DNA from: an uncultured Clostridia bacterium
GTDB taxonomy: Bacteria > Bacillota > Clostridia > Christensenellales > Borkfalkiaceae
DNA: 20,092 nucleotides
Direction of reading: 5' to 3'
Assembly: GCA_947629735.1 (NCBI GenBank)
Contig: CANREX010000009.1
Span: 1-20,092 of the forward strand
Numbering within the stretch: the first letter of the stretch is position 1; the number at the start of each line of letters is the position of its first letter. The translations under genes were made by a program, and so were the position numbers. The notes under the pieces were generated by a model. It worked only from the letters and a program-made list of their open reading frames with translations, had not been told where the DNA came from and did not search any database. Below are positions 1 through 7,524 of this stretch, one piece after another.

Positions 1-1041
1 GAAACATGCGTAAGTTTTGCCCGTGACGTCGTTTTTTATCTCGTCGAGGGTGTAGCCGAGCGCTATTTTCGTCGCGACTTTCGCTATCGGATAGCCCGTC
101 GCCTTGGAAGCGAGCGCAGATGAGCGCGAAACCCTCGGGTTGACCTCTATTACCGCGTACTCGAAGCTATCGGGGTTGAGTGCGAATTGGCAGTTGCAGC
201 CGCCCTCTATGCCGAGCTCTGTTATTATGTCGAGCGAGGCGGTGCGGAGCATTTGATATTCTTCGTCGGAAAGGGTCACGGCGGGCGCGATGACTATGCT
301 GTCGCCCGTGTGCACGCCGACGGGGTCGAAGTTTTCCATTGAGCAGACGGTAAGCACGTTGCCCGCGCCGTCGCGCAGAACTTCGAACTCTATCTCCTTC
401 CATCCGCCTATGTACTTTTCAATCAAAACCTGCGTAATGGGCGAAAGCATGAGCCCGTTATGCGCGATAAGGCGGAGTTCTTCTTCGCTGTACGCAACGC
501 CGCCGCCCGCGCCGCCGAGCGTATATGCGGGGCGCACGATTACGGGATAACCGCCTATCTTTTCGGCTACCGCTACGCACTCGTCAACCGTGTAAGCTAT
601 ATCCGAGGGAACGACGGGTTGGTTAATCTTTTGCATCGTCTCCTTGAAGAGCTCTCTGTCCTCCGCCCTGTCGATGGAATCGAGCTTTACGCCTATGAGT
701 TTGACGCCGTATTGATCCAAAAAGCCCTCTTTTGCGAGCTGACAGCCGAGAGTCAAGCCCGTCTGTCCGCCCAACGAAGCGAGCAAACTGTCGGGGCGTT
801 CCTCAATAATTATTCTCTTCAACGTGTCGGTGGTGAGCGGTTCGAGGTAAATCTCGTCCGCGAGCGCCTTGTCCGTCATTATCGTTGCGGGGTTGGAATT
901 GCAGAGCACGACGTTTATTCCCGCGTCTTTAAGCACGCGGCACGCCTGCGCGCCCGCATAGTCGAATTCCGCCGCCTGACCTATTATGATAGGACCTGAA
1001 CCGATGACGAGTACTTTTTTGATATCCTCTCTCTTAGGCAT
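1..1041 (-). CDS. carB: Carbamoyl-phosphate synthase large subunit, partial (C-terminus off left edge)
   Basis: The first 347 residues of a protein normally near 1,060 residues. It makes carbamoyl phosphate from bicarbonate, ATP and ammonia channelled from CarA, for citrulline and pyrimidine synthesis. My translation begins MPKREDIKKVLVIGSGPIII and shows the family N-terminal signature GSGPIIIGQAAEFDYAGAQA, the SLGGQTGL motif, the ATP-grasp glycine loop RPAYTLGGAGGG, the metal-binding EVNPRVSRSSALASKATGYP block and then IALGYTL. These cover the carboxyphosphate (first ATP-grasp) half; the carbamate-phosphorylating half lies outside the window. The ATG is preceded by AGGAGG at 1051-1056 with 9-nt spacing, inside the end of carA, and overlaps carA by 8 bp, so the two subunits are translationally coupled. 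Position at the end of an arg cluster suggests an arginine-linked enzyme, but a single copy serving pyrimidines too is possible. Confidence 0.97.
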   Translation of the reverse strand, partial: MPKREDIKKVLVIGSGPIIIGQAAEFDYAGAQACRVLKDAGINVVLCNSNPATIMTDKALADEIYLEPLTTDTLKRIIIEERPDSLLASLGGQTGLTLGCQLAKEGFLDQYGVKLIGVKLDSIDRAEDRELFKETMQKINQPVVPSDIAYTVDECVAVAEKIGGYPVIVRPAYTLGGAGGGVAYSEEELRLIAHNGLMLSPITQVLIEKYIGGWKEIEFEVLRDGAGNVLTVCSMENFDPVGVHTGDSIVIAPAVTLSDEEYQMLRTASLDIITELGIEGGCNCQFALNPDSFEYAVIEVNPRVSRSSALASKATGYPIAKVATKIALGYTLDEIKNDVTGKTYACF

Positions 1042-2104
1042 TGTACTTTCCCTCCTTTATGTTTCCGAGAAATTTATCGAAAAGGAAAGACGCGTCGCGA
1101 GGACCGCCCCTCGCTTCGGGGTGGAACTGTACGGTAAAGGCGTTATATTCGGGGTAATCAACGCCCTCGCAAGTGCCGTCGTTCGCGTTGACGTAGCTGA
1201 GCGTGCCGACGGGAAGGCTTGACGAAATGACCTCGTAGCCGTGGTTCTGGCTGGAAATATAGACTCTGCCCGTTTTTAGATTTTTGACGGGCTGATTTCC
1301 GCCGCGATGACCGTATTTCATCTTTTTGGTCTTGCCGCCCATTGCGAGCGCGAGAAGTTGATGTCCGAGGCATATGCCGAAAATAGGCAGTTTACCGATA
1401 AGTTTTCTTATATTTTCTATGATTTCCACGTTTTCGCTCGGGTCGCCCGGCCCGTTGCTAAGCATGAGTCCGCTCGGGTTGAGGGCGAGTATCTGTTCCG
1501 CCGTATAGGTTGCGGGTACGACTATGCAATGACAGCCTCGCTTTACGAGCTCCTGCGCGATATTGTACTTCGCGCCGAAGTCCCAAACCACGACTTTCAT
1601 TCCGTCGGGATCGCCCAAATGCACGGGCTGCTTGCATGAAACCGTCTTTACCGCGTCTACTATGCGATATTTTTCAATCGCCTGATAATCGACGTTCGGG
1701 CGGGTGGAAATCGCAGCGTTCATGACGCCCGTCTCCCTCACTATCTTTGTCAATTCGCGCGTGTCGAGCCCGTAGACGCCGATAATGTTGTTGTCTTGAA
1801 GATATTTTTCGATAGTGCCCTCGCACCTGAAATTGGAGGGCATATCGCATTTTTCCCTTACTATATAGGCGGAAACCCAAGGTCTGTCGCTCTGCATGTC
1901 GGGCGTGACGCCGTAGTTGCCTATGAGCGGGAAGGTCTGTATGACTATCTGCCCGTAATAGCTCGGGTCGGTGAGCGTTTCGATATATCCCGTCATGCCC
2001 GTTGTGAACACGAGCTCGCCTATTATATCTCCCCTCGCGCCGAACCTGTAACCTACGAATTGTCTGCCGTTTTGCAAAGTCAAATAAACTTTTTCTTCTT
2101 TCAT
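1034..2104 (-). CDS. carA: Carbamoyl-phosphate synthase small (glutaminase) subunit
   Basis: A 356-residue glutamine amidotransferase subunit that hydrolyses glutamine and passes ammonia to CarB. The N-terminal CPSase small-chain domain (about 1-140) carries VFTTGMTGYIETLTDPSYYGQ and TFPLIGNYGV. The C-terminal class I glutaminase domain (about 168-350) has SNGPGDP, the nucleophile Cys245 in GICLGHQL, and His328/Glu330 in VQFHPE, so the Cys-His-Glu triad is complete. Length is normal for the family (about 355-380). It starts 49 bp after argF, one of the few open junctions in the operon, behind a weak ribosome binding site (GGGGAT, long spacing). Its stop codon lies inside the carB start. No sign of damage. 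Confidence 0.97.
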   Translation of the reverse strand: MKEEKVYLTLQNGRQFVGYRFGARGDIIGELVFTTGMTGYIETLTDPSYYGQIVIQTFPLIGNYGVTPDMQSDRPWVSAYIVREKCDMPSNFRCEGTIEKYLQDNNIIGVYGLDTRELTKIVRETGVMNAAISTRPNVDYQAIEKYRIVDAVKTVSCKQPVHLGDPDGMKVVVWDFGAKYNIAQELVKRGCHCIVVPATYTAEQILALNPSGLMLSNGPGDPSENVEIIENIRKLIGKLPIFGICLGHQLLALAMGGKTKKMKYGHRGGNQPVKNLKTGRVYISSQNHGYEVISSSLPVGTLSYVNANDGTCEGVDYPEYNAFTVQFHPEARGGPRDASFLFDKFLGNIKEGKYNA

Positions 2105-2153
2105 AATCCGAATTATCCCCGTAAATGCGTATCAAAATACCTGAGCGGTGAAT

Positions 2154-3056
2154 TTACTTCATCAGTTTAACCATGACGGCTTTCTGTGCGTGCAGTCTGT
2201 TTTCCGCCTCTTCGAAAATCTCTTTGGCGTGTTTTTCAAACGTCTCTTCGCTGATTTCCTCGCCGCGGTGTGCGGGAAGGCAATGCAGGCACATTACGTC
2301 GTGCTTGGCAACTTTTAAGTTCTCTTCGTTGACCTGATAGCCCGCAAACGCCTTTTCGCGCTTGGCTTTCTCGCCCTCCTGACCCATAGACGCCCAGACG
2401 TCCGTATAGACTACGTCGGCGTCCTTTAACGCCTCTTTGACGTCCCTCGTCATGGTGAACGCGCCGTTTTCAGCCGCCCATTTCATGAGCTCGGAGTCGG
2501 GCTCGTAGCCTTTGGGGCAGGCGATGGCAAATTCCATACCCGTCTTTATTGCGCCTACCATGAGGCTGTTCGCCATGTTGTTGCCGTCGCCGATAAACGC
2601 CATCTTCAAGCCCTTGAAGCTGCCCTTGTATTCGCGTATCGTCATTAAATCGGCGTGCACCTGACAGGGGTGCGCATAGTCCGTCAAACCGTTTATGACG
2701 GGCACAGAGCCGTATTTTGCCAGGTCTTCGACTTCCTTTTGCGCGAAAGTCCTTATCATTATGCCGTCGAGATAGCGGGAAAGCACTCTCGCCGTGTCCT
2801 GCACGGGCTCTCCCCTGCCTATTTGCAAATCGTTGCTCGAAAGGAACAGACCGTAGCCGCCGAGTTCATAAATACCGACTTCGAAGGAAACCCTCGTGCG
2901 GGTGGAAGATTTCTGAAAAATCATTCCCAACTTTTTGCCTTTGAGATAATCTTTCTTTATCCCGTTGTTTCTCTCGAATTTGAGCTGGTCTGCAAGGTTC
3001 AATATGGAAAGTATGTCCTCGCGCGTCAGATCCTGTAATTTGAGTAAATGTCTCAT
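2154..3056 (-). CDS. argF: Ornithine carbamoyltransferase
   Basis: A 300-residue cytoplasmic enzyme that transfers the carbamoyl group of carbamoyl phosphate to ornithine, giving citrulline. The carbamoyl-phosphate loop STRTR is at 51-55, HPCQ at 129-132, the ornithine-side SMG loop at 223-225 (DVWASMGQE) and the HCLPAHRG block with the ornithine-binding cysteine at 258-265. The SMG loop and HCLP motif mark it as an ornithine rather than aspartate carbamoyltransferase. Length fits the anabolic family. The start overlaps the argD stop by 4 bp (ATGA), with GAGGTG 8 nt upstream. It sits directly upstream of carA-carB, so the enzyme and the source of its substrate are co-expressed. An anabolic role is inferred from context. 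Confidence 0.97.
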   Translation of the reverse strand: MRHLLKLQDLTREDILSILNLADQLKFERNNGIKKDYLKGKKLGMIFQKSSTRTRVSFEVGIYELGGYGLFLSSNDLQIGRGEPVQDTARVLSRYLDGIMIRTFAQKEVEDLAKYGSVPVINGLTDYAHPCQVHADLMTIREYKGSFKGLKMAFIGDGNNMANSLMVGAIKTGMEFAIACPKGYEPDSELMKWAAENGAFTMTRDVKEALKDADVVYTDVWASMGQEGEKAKREKAFAGYQVNEENLKVAKHDVMCLHCLPAHRGEEISEETFEKHAKEIFEEAENRLHAQKAVMVKLMK

Positions 3057-4216
3057 TGCGATATCACCTCGTTCAATATTTTCAACGCCGCGTCTATTTG
3101 CCGCTTGGTTATTATAAGCGGCGGTAACAGGCGAACCTTATCGTGCGCGGTAAGTACGACAAGTCCCCTTTCAAGACATTTTTCCGCTACTTCCCTCGGC
3201 GGTTTATCCGTTGTTATGCCTATCATAAGTCCGAGACCCGAAACGGCGCGGACGTTTTTAATATGTTCAATATTCGCCTTGAAATACGCCCCCTTGCCCT
3301 GCACTTCAAGTAGCAGTTCGGGCGTAAATCTTTCGACTATCGTGACTGCTCCCGCGCAAGCTACGGGATTCCCGCCGAATGTCGTTCCGTGGTCGCCGAA
3401 CCCGAAGACGTTTTCGCATTTATCGAAGAGCATGCACGCGCCTATGGGAAGTCCTCCGCCCAAGCCCTTGGCGGTAGTCACGATATCGGGGCTTATTCCC
3501 GCCCATTCGTAGGCGTAGGCGTAACCCGTCCTGCCGTTGCCGCACTGCACTTCGTCGCAGATGAGCAAGATATCCCTCTCCTTGCAGAACTTTTCGAGCT
3601 CTTTCAAAAACTGCCTGTCGAGTACGTTTACGCCGCTTTCGCCCTGTACGACTTCTATCATGACGGCGCACGTCTTTTCGGTATAGCAGGAATAAATTCC
3701 GCGCATAGTCGGCTCTGCGTATTTAAAACCTTCAAGGAACGGACCGAAATGACTGTGGAACGCGTCCTGCCCCGTCGCGGTGAGCGTGGCGATAGTTCTT
3801 CCGTGGAAGGAATCTTTGAGCGTGATTATCTCGTTTCTGTCGCCGTAGCGGTCGTTGCCGTACTTGCGTGCGGCTTTTATGGCGCACTCGTTGGCTTCCG
3901 CCCCGCTGTTGCCGAAAAAGACCTTCTTACAGCCCGTCAGCTTGCACAACGCCGCGGCGAGCTCCACCTGCGGCTCGGAATAATACAGATTGCAGACGTG
4001 TTGTATGTTGTCAATCTGCGCCTTGACCGCGTTTTTCCAGACTTCGTCGTTTATCCCGAAAATATTTACACCTATCCCCGTCGCGCAGTCGATATATTCC
4101 TTGCCGTCTGCGTCTTTGAGTATTGCGCCCTCGCCAGAGGTAAACACAACGGGAAAACGCGCGTAAGTATTGGCGATAAATCGCTTGTCGTTTTCAAAAA
4201 CATTGTTCTTGTCCAT
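3053..4216 (-). CDS. argD: Acetylornithine aminotransferase
   Basis: A 387-residue class III PLP aminotransferase that converts N-acetylglutamate semialdehyde plus glutamate to N-acetylornithine. Visible features are the cofactor-phosphate motif GNSGAEANE (102-110), FHGR (137-140), the PLP-ring aspartate Asp221 in DEVQCGNGRTG, the Schiff-base Lys250 in TTAKGLGGGLPIGA, and the GTTFGGNPVACA segment near 277-288. Length and motifs match ArgD; the family also includes succinyldiaminopimelate and ornithine/GABA aminotransferases, but the arg setting makes ArgD by far the best call. The ATG has AAGGTG 6 nt upstream. It is separated from argB by 63 bp holding a hairpin and overlaps argF by 4 bp. Confidence 0.95.
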   Translation of the reverse strand: MDKNNVFENDKRFIANTYARFPVVFTSGEGAILKDADGKEYIDCATGIGVNIFGINDEVWKNAVKAQIDNIQHVCNLYYSEPQVELAAALCKLTGCKKVFFGNSGAEANECAIKAARKYGNDRYGDRNEIITLKDSFHGRTIATLTATGQDAFHSHFGPFLEGFKYAEPTMRGIYSCYTEKTCAVMIEVVQGESGVNVLDRQFLKELEKFCKERDILLICDEVQCGNGRTGYAYAYEWAGISPDIVTTAKGLGGGLPIGACMLFDKCENVFGFGDHGTTFGGNPVACAGAVTIVERFTPELLLEVQGKGAYFKANIEHIKNVRAVSGLGLMIGITTDKPPREVAEKCLERGLVVLTAHDKVRLLPPLIITKRQIDAALKILNEVISQ

Positions 4217-4246
4217 TTTTACACCTTAATAAATTATCACCTGACT

Positions 4247-4279
4247 AAAAGAAAGACTGATTTAAAAGATAAATCAGCC
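4247..4279 (-). terminator. Hairpin plus T-rich tail between argB and argD (attenuator or leaky terminator candidate)
   Basis: Immediately after the argB stop, the minus strand reads arm GGCTGATTTA (4279-4270), loop TCTTT, arm TAAATCAGTC (4264-4255), then TTTCTTTT (4254-4247). The stem has 10 pairs including one G-U, but the inner part is A+T rich, so as an intrinsic terminator it would be weak. It lies in the middle of an operon, so partial termination or an RNA-processing/stability role fits better than a full stop. Confidence 0.4.
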
Positions 4280-5125
4280 TCAAACAAACATCGTTCCGCT
4301 ACCCTCGTCCGATAAAATTTCAATTAAAATCGAATGGCAAACGCGACCGTCAATTATGACGGCTTTCTTTACTCCGCGGCGTATAGCTTCTTTTGCGCAC
4401 TCTATTTTGGGAATCATTCCGCCCGATATTATTCCCTGTTTTACAAGGGCGGGTATATCGGAAACATATACCTTTTTAATCAGGCTCGACGGGTCGTCTT
4501 TGTCTTCGAGCAACCCGCATATATCCGTCATAAGTATGAGATTTTCCGCGTTGAGCGCCCCCGCGATAGCTGCCGCGGCGGTGTCGGCGTTGACGTTATA
4601 GACATTGCCCTCGTCGTCGTAACCGACGGTGGAAATCACGGGAACGTACCCAAGGTTGAGCAAATCGTCTATAAGCCCGGTGTTGATTTCCGTGATTTTA
4701 CCCACGTAGCCGAGCTTTTCGTCCTGCATTTCGCATTTCATTATGTGTCCGTCTTGTCCGCAGATGCCTACCGCTTTTCCGCCGTGGCGCTCTATCAAAT
4801 CGGTCAAAGATTTATTCACCTTGCCCGCAAGCACCATGCGCACGATTTCCGCGGTTTCCTTATCGGTATAGCGCAAGCCGTCGATAAACTTCGTCTCCTT
4901 TCCCATTTTTTTGATGGTTTCGGAAATCTCCGGTCCGCCGCCGTGAACGAGGACGACTTTTATGCCGAGGAGATTCAAAACGACTAAATCGCGCATGACG
5001 GAAGATTTGAGATTTTCATCCGTCATCGCGTTACCACCGTACTTTACGACGAGCACTTTATTGAAATATTTCTTTATATAAGGCATTGCCTCTATGAGAA
5101 ATTCCGCCTGTTCCTGCTTACCCAT
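4280..5125 (-). CDS. argB: Acetylglutamate kinase (probably arginine-inhibited type)
   Basis: An amino-acid kinase-fold enzyme (281 residues with this start) that phosphorylates N-acetylglutamate. KYGGNAM near the N-terminus, VHGGGPEI, GLRYTD, GICGQDG, NVNADTAAAAIAGAL and GGMIPKIECA match the family. The N-terminal helix (EFLIEAMPYIKKYFNK) resembles the arm that builds the hexamer in arginine-feedback-inhibited kinases such as that of Thermotoga maritima, so inhibition by arginine is likely (inference). I chose the ATG at 5125, 1 nt after the argJ stop, because AGGA lies 6 nt upstream. A GTG at 5143 would add six residues but overlaps argJ by 17 bp and has no good ribosome binding site. Confidence 0.95.
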   Translation of the reverse strand: MGKQEQAEFLIEAMPYIKKYFNKVLVVKYGGNAMTDENLKSSVMRDLVVLNLLGIKVVLVHGGGPEISETIKKMGKETKFIDGLRYTDKETAEIVRMVLAGKVNKSLTDLIERHGGKAVGICGQDGHIMKCEMQDEKLGYVGKITEINTGLIDDLLNLGYVPVISTVGYDDEGNVYNVNADTAAAAIAGALNAENLILMTDICGLLEDKDDPSSLIKKVYVSDIPALVKQGIISGGMIPKIECAKEAIRRGVKKAVIIDGRVCHSILIEILSDEGSGTMFV

Positions 5126-5126
5126 A

Positions 5127-6344
5127 TCAAGTCCTGTAATCACCGTTGATCTTTACGTAATCGTATGTGAGATCGCAACCCCACGCCGTAGCATTGCCGT
5201 TGCCGATATTGAGATTTATATTTATTGTAATTTCGTCCTCGGACAAAACTTTCTTTGCCGTCTCTTCGCTGAAATCAACGCCTTTTCCGCCCCTGCACAC
5301 GGCAATTTCACCCGCGCGGGACAGAAAATCCACGTCGATTGCGTCGACGTCCACTGCCTCGCCCGCATAACCTATCGCGCAGAGCACCCTTCCCCAATTC
5401 GCGTCCGAACCGAACATTGCCGCCTTGACGAGGGAAGATTTTATCACCGTTTTGGCGATAACCCTCGCGGAACGCAGGCATTTTGCACCGTAAACGTTAC
5501 ACTCTATGAGTTTTGTAGCGCCCTCACCGTCCTTTGCTATCATTTTTGAAAGATATACGGTGCAGAAATTCAGCGCCTTTTTAAACGCGTTAAACTGCCT
5601 GCCCGCGGCGGCGATAACTTCATTGCCCGCAAGCCCGTTCGCCATTATGCAGCAGGTGTCGTTTGTCGATTGGTCGCCGTCAACGCTTATCATGTTAAAC
5701 GAACTCTTCACGTCGGCGGAAAGCGCTTTTTGAAGCATTTCTGGGGTGATGGCGACGTCGCTCGTCAAAAATATAAGATTTGTCGCCATGTTGGGGCAGA
5801 CCATTCCTACGCCCTTTGCTATCGCGCCCATCCTGCACTTTTTGCCGTCTATGACGAATTCCACGGAAATGGACTTCTTGACGGTGTCGGTCGTCATTAT
5901 AGCTTCCGCCGCGTTGTCGCTGTTGTCGCCGAGCCCATTCCAAAGCTCATTTATGCCCTCTCTCATCGGGGTTATATCGAGCTTCTGTCCGATGACGCCC
6001 GTGGAAGCTACTATCACGTCGGTCGCGTCGATGCCACTCACCGATTTGACAAGCGCGCACATATCCTCCGCTACGGCTATGCCGTCCGCGTTGCAAGTGT
6101 TAGCGTTTCCGCTGTTGCAAATGATTGCCTGCGCGTAGCCGTTTTCAAGGTTGCGCTTGGTGACAACCACGGGCGCGCCCTTTACGAGATTGCTCGTATA
6201 GACACCCGCAGCCGAAGCGCGAACCTCGCTGACTATCAGCGCGAAATCTTTTTTTATTTTGTTTTTTCTTATTCCGCAGTGTATGCCGTTAGCCTTAAAG
6301 CCCTTGGGAGCGCACACGCCGCCTTTTATTACCTTTATCTTCAT
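5127..6344 (-). CDS. argJ: Glutamate N-acetyltransferase / amino-acid acetyltransferase (ornithine acetyltransferase)
   Basis: A 405-residue ArgJ that moves the acetyl group from N-acetylornithine to glutamate, releasing ornithine and recycling the acetyl group. It is normally made as a precursor that cuts itself before a threonine that becomes the catalytic nucleophile. Here the site is in KGVGMVCPNMATNLIFLTSD, with Thr188 the expected new N-terminus. GGVCAPKGFKANGI (8-21), STGVIG (114-119) and the C-terminal YVKINGDYRT block are also typical. No argA is visible, so a bifunctional enzyme that also uses acetyl-CoA is plausible, but sequence alone does not decide it. The start has no clear ribosome binding site; it is chosen because the protein alignment begins there. 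A 247-bp gap precedes it. Confidence 0.95.
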   Translation of the reverse strand: MKIKVIKGGVCAPKGFKANGIHCGIRKNKIKKDFALIVSEVRASAAGVYTSNLVKGAPVVVTKRNLENGYAQAIICNSGNANTCNADGIAVAEDMCALVKSVSGIDATDVIVASTGVIGQKLDITPMREGINELWNGLGDNSDNAAEAIMTTDTVKKSISVEFVIDGKKCRMGAIAKGVGMVCPNMATNLIFLTSDVAITPEMLQKALSADVKSSFNMISVDGDQSTNDTCCIMANGLAGNEVIAAAGRQFNAFKKALNFCTVYLSKMIAKDGEGATKLIECNVYGAKCLRSARVIAKTVIKSSLVKAAMFGSDANWGRVLCAIGYAGEAVDVDAIDVDFLSRAGEIAVCRGGKGVDFSEETAKKVLSEDEITININLNIGNGNATAWGCDLTYDYVKINGDYRT

Positions 6345-6416
6345 ACCGTAATTAAAATGTCGGGTTTTTGATTTATTTGTAATGATTTTTTGTTGAATTT
6401 CAGCTGTTTTGCGCTA

Positions 6417-6432
6417 AATTTTAATTAAAATT
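6417..6432. repeat. 16-bp perfect palindrome upstream of argJ
   Basis: AATTTTAATTAAAATT is identical to its reverse complement and is flanked by GCG on the left and CGC on the right. It lies about 73 bp before the argJ start. It could be a protein-binding site or a hairpin tip. It does not match the arginine-repressor box closely, so no regulator is named. Confidence 0.5.
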
Positions 6433-6534
6433 CGCTTTTACCTAATTTGTGCTGCGTTAAATGTGCCGCGCGCTTTAAACAATGTTTCAATGTTATAGCG
6501 CGCAATTAGCGCGATGAAATATCATTATGCGCGC

Positions 6535-6584
6535 TTTTGTCCGTGCGATACAAATTTACATTTTTGTCTGCGCGATACAAATTT
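6535..6584. repeat. Two direct 23-bp repeats in the argC-argJ gap
   Basis: Copies at 6535-6557 and 6562-6584 match at 21 of 23 positions, have a 27-bp period and share the core GCGATACAAATTT. A degenerate relative (GCGCGATGAAATAT) follows the same GCGCG theme near 6509. They lie within 57 bp of the argC stop. Neighbouring DNA (6496-6534) holds several GCGCG/CGCGC inverted repeats. Function unknown. Confidence 0.7.
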
Positions 6585-6591
6585 CCCGCCG

Positions 6592-7524
6592 TCAGACAAG
6601 CGAAGTGCGCTCGTCGAGCCCGAACATTATATTCATGTTCTGCACCGCCGCTCCCGACGCGCCCTTGCCGAGGTTATCGAAAACGCTCGCAATAAATATC
6701 CTGTCCGCGTTGCCGCTTACGTAAATCGTCATGTCGTTCGTGTCGGTGTTCTTGTTTGCGGGAATGTACGCGGGGGTGTCCTCTTCGGTCGCCACATTTA
6801 CGAAATTCTGTCCGTCATAGTACTGTGTAAAATATTCTCTTATATCGTTTACACCGTAATTTTTGGACAATAACCTGCGATAAATAGGCACGGTTACGCA
6901 CATTCCGCTGTAAAAATCGCAGATTATCGGGTTGAATATCGGTTTGAAATCAAGCCCACATTCCCTCTGCATTTCGGGAAGGTGCTTGTGTTCGAGCGTC
7001 GTCGCGTACTGTCTGGGCGAGGAAAGAGAAATATCCCTGTCCGAGCTTTCGTACTGTGCAATCGTCTTTTTGCCGCCGCCCGAATATCCCGTGACGGAAT
7101 GGGCGACAAACGGGTAGTCCGCGCTTGCAATTCCGCCTTTAACGAGTGGCGCGACTATCGAAATAAAGCCCGTAGCGTGGCAACCGGGGTTAGCCAATCG
7201 GGTGCAGGAAGCTATTTCCTCCCGCCTCTTAGCGGAAATTTCGGGAAAGCCGTAGACCCAAGCGGGGTTTGTCCTATGTGCGGTGGACGCGTCTATAATC
7301 TTAGCGCGGGGGTTGTCAGTCATTGCGGCGGCTTCCGCGGCGGCTGCGTCGGGCAGACATAAAAAGCTGACGTCGGCGGAATTAAGGCAATCGCGCCTTG
7401 CCGCAGTATCCTTCCTCAAATCTTCAGTGAGCGAGATTATGTGGACATCCTCCCGCTTTTGCAGTCTTTCGTAGATCTGCAAGCCCGTCGTTCCCTCTTT
7501 TCCGTCTATAAAAACATTTATCAT
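6592..7524 (-). CDS. argC: N-acetyl-gamma-glutamyl-phosphate reductase, short (type 2) form
   Basis: A 310-residue NADPH-dependent reductase that converts N-acetylglutamyl phosphate to the semialdehyde. The opening MINVFIDGKEGTTGLQI gives the GxxGxxG nucleotide motif at 8-14 and is characteristic of the type 2 ArgC group rather than the longer type 1 form (about 335-350). The catalytic cysteine is Cys115 in ANPGCHATGF, and HKHLPE (179-184) supplies the histidine region. HSVTGYSGGGK is the conserved loop at about 152-162. The ATG directly follows the argG TAA (TAAATG), so coupling with argG is expected; the ribosome binding site is weak. The next gene, argJ, is 247 bp away, the longest gap in the operon. 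Confidence 0.95.
   Translation of the reverse strand: MINVFIDGKEGTTGLQIYERLQKREDVHIISLTEDLRKDTAARRDCLNSADVSFLCLPDAAAAEAAAMTDNPRAKIIDASTAHRTNPAWVYGFPEISAKRREEIASCTRLANPGCHATGFISIVAPLVKGGIASADYPFVAHSVTGYSGGGKKTIAQYESSDRDISLSSPRQYATTLEHKHLPEMQRECGLDFKPIFNPIICDFYSGMCVTVPIYRRLLSKNYGVNDIREYFTQYYDGQNFVNVATEEDTPAYIPANKNTDTNDMTIYVSGNADRIFIASVFDNLGKGASGAAVQNMNIMFGLDERTSLV

Noticed and set aside
3389..4315. 308-codon plus-strand frame opposite argD
   Set aside because: Shadow of argD in another frame with no family signature.
5126..5143. GTG start at 5143 for argB
   Set aside because: It overlaps argJ by 17 bp and lacks a ribosome binding site, whereas the ATG at 5125 has AGGA at 6-nt spacing.
6496..6584. 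CRISPR-like array in the argC-argJ gap
   Set aside because: Only two near-identical units with a 4-bp gap between them; there are no spacers and no cas genes.
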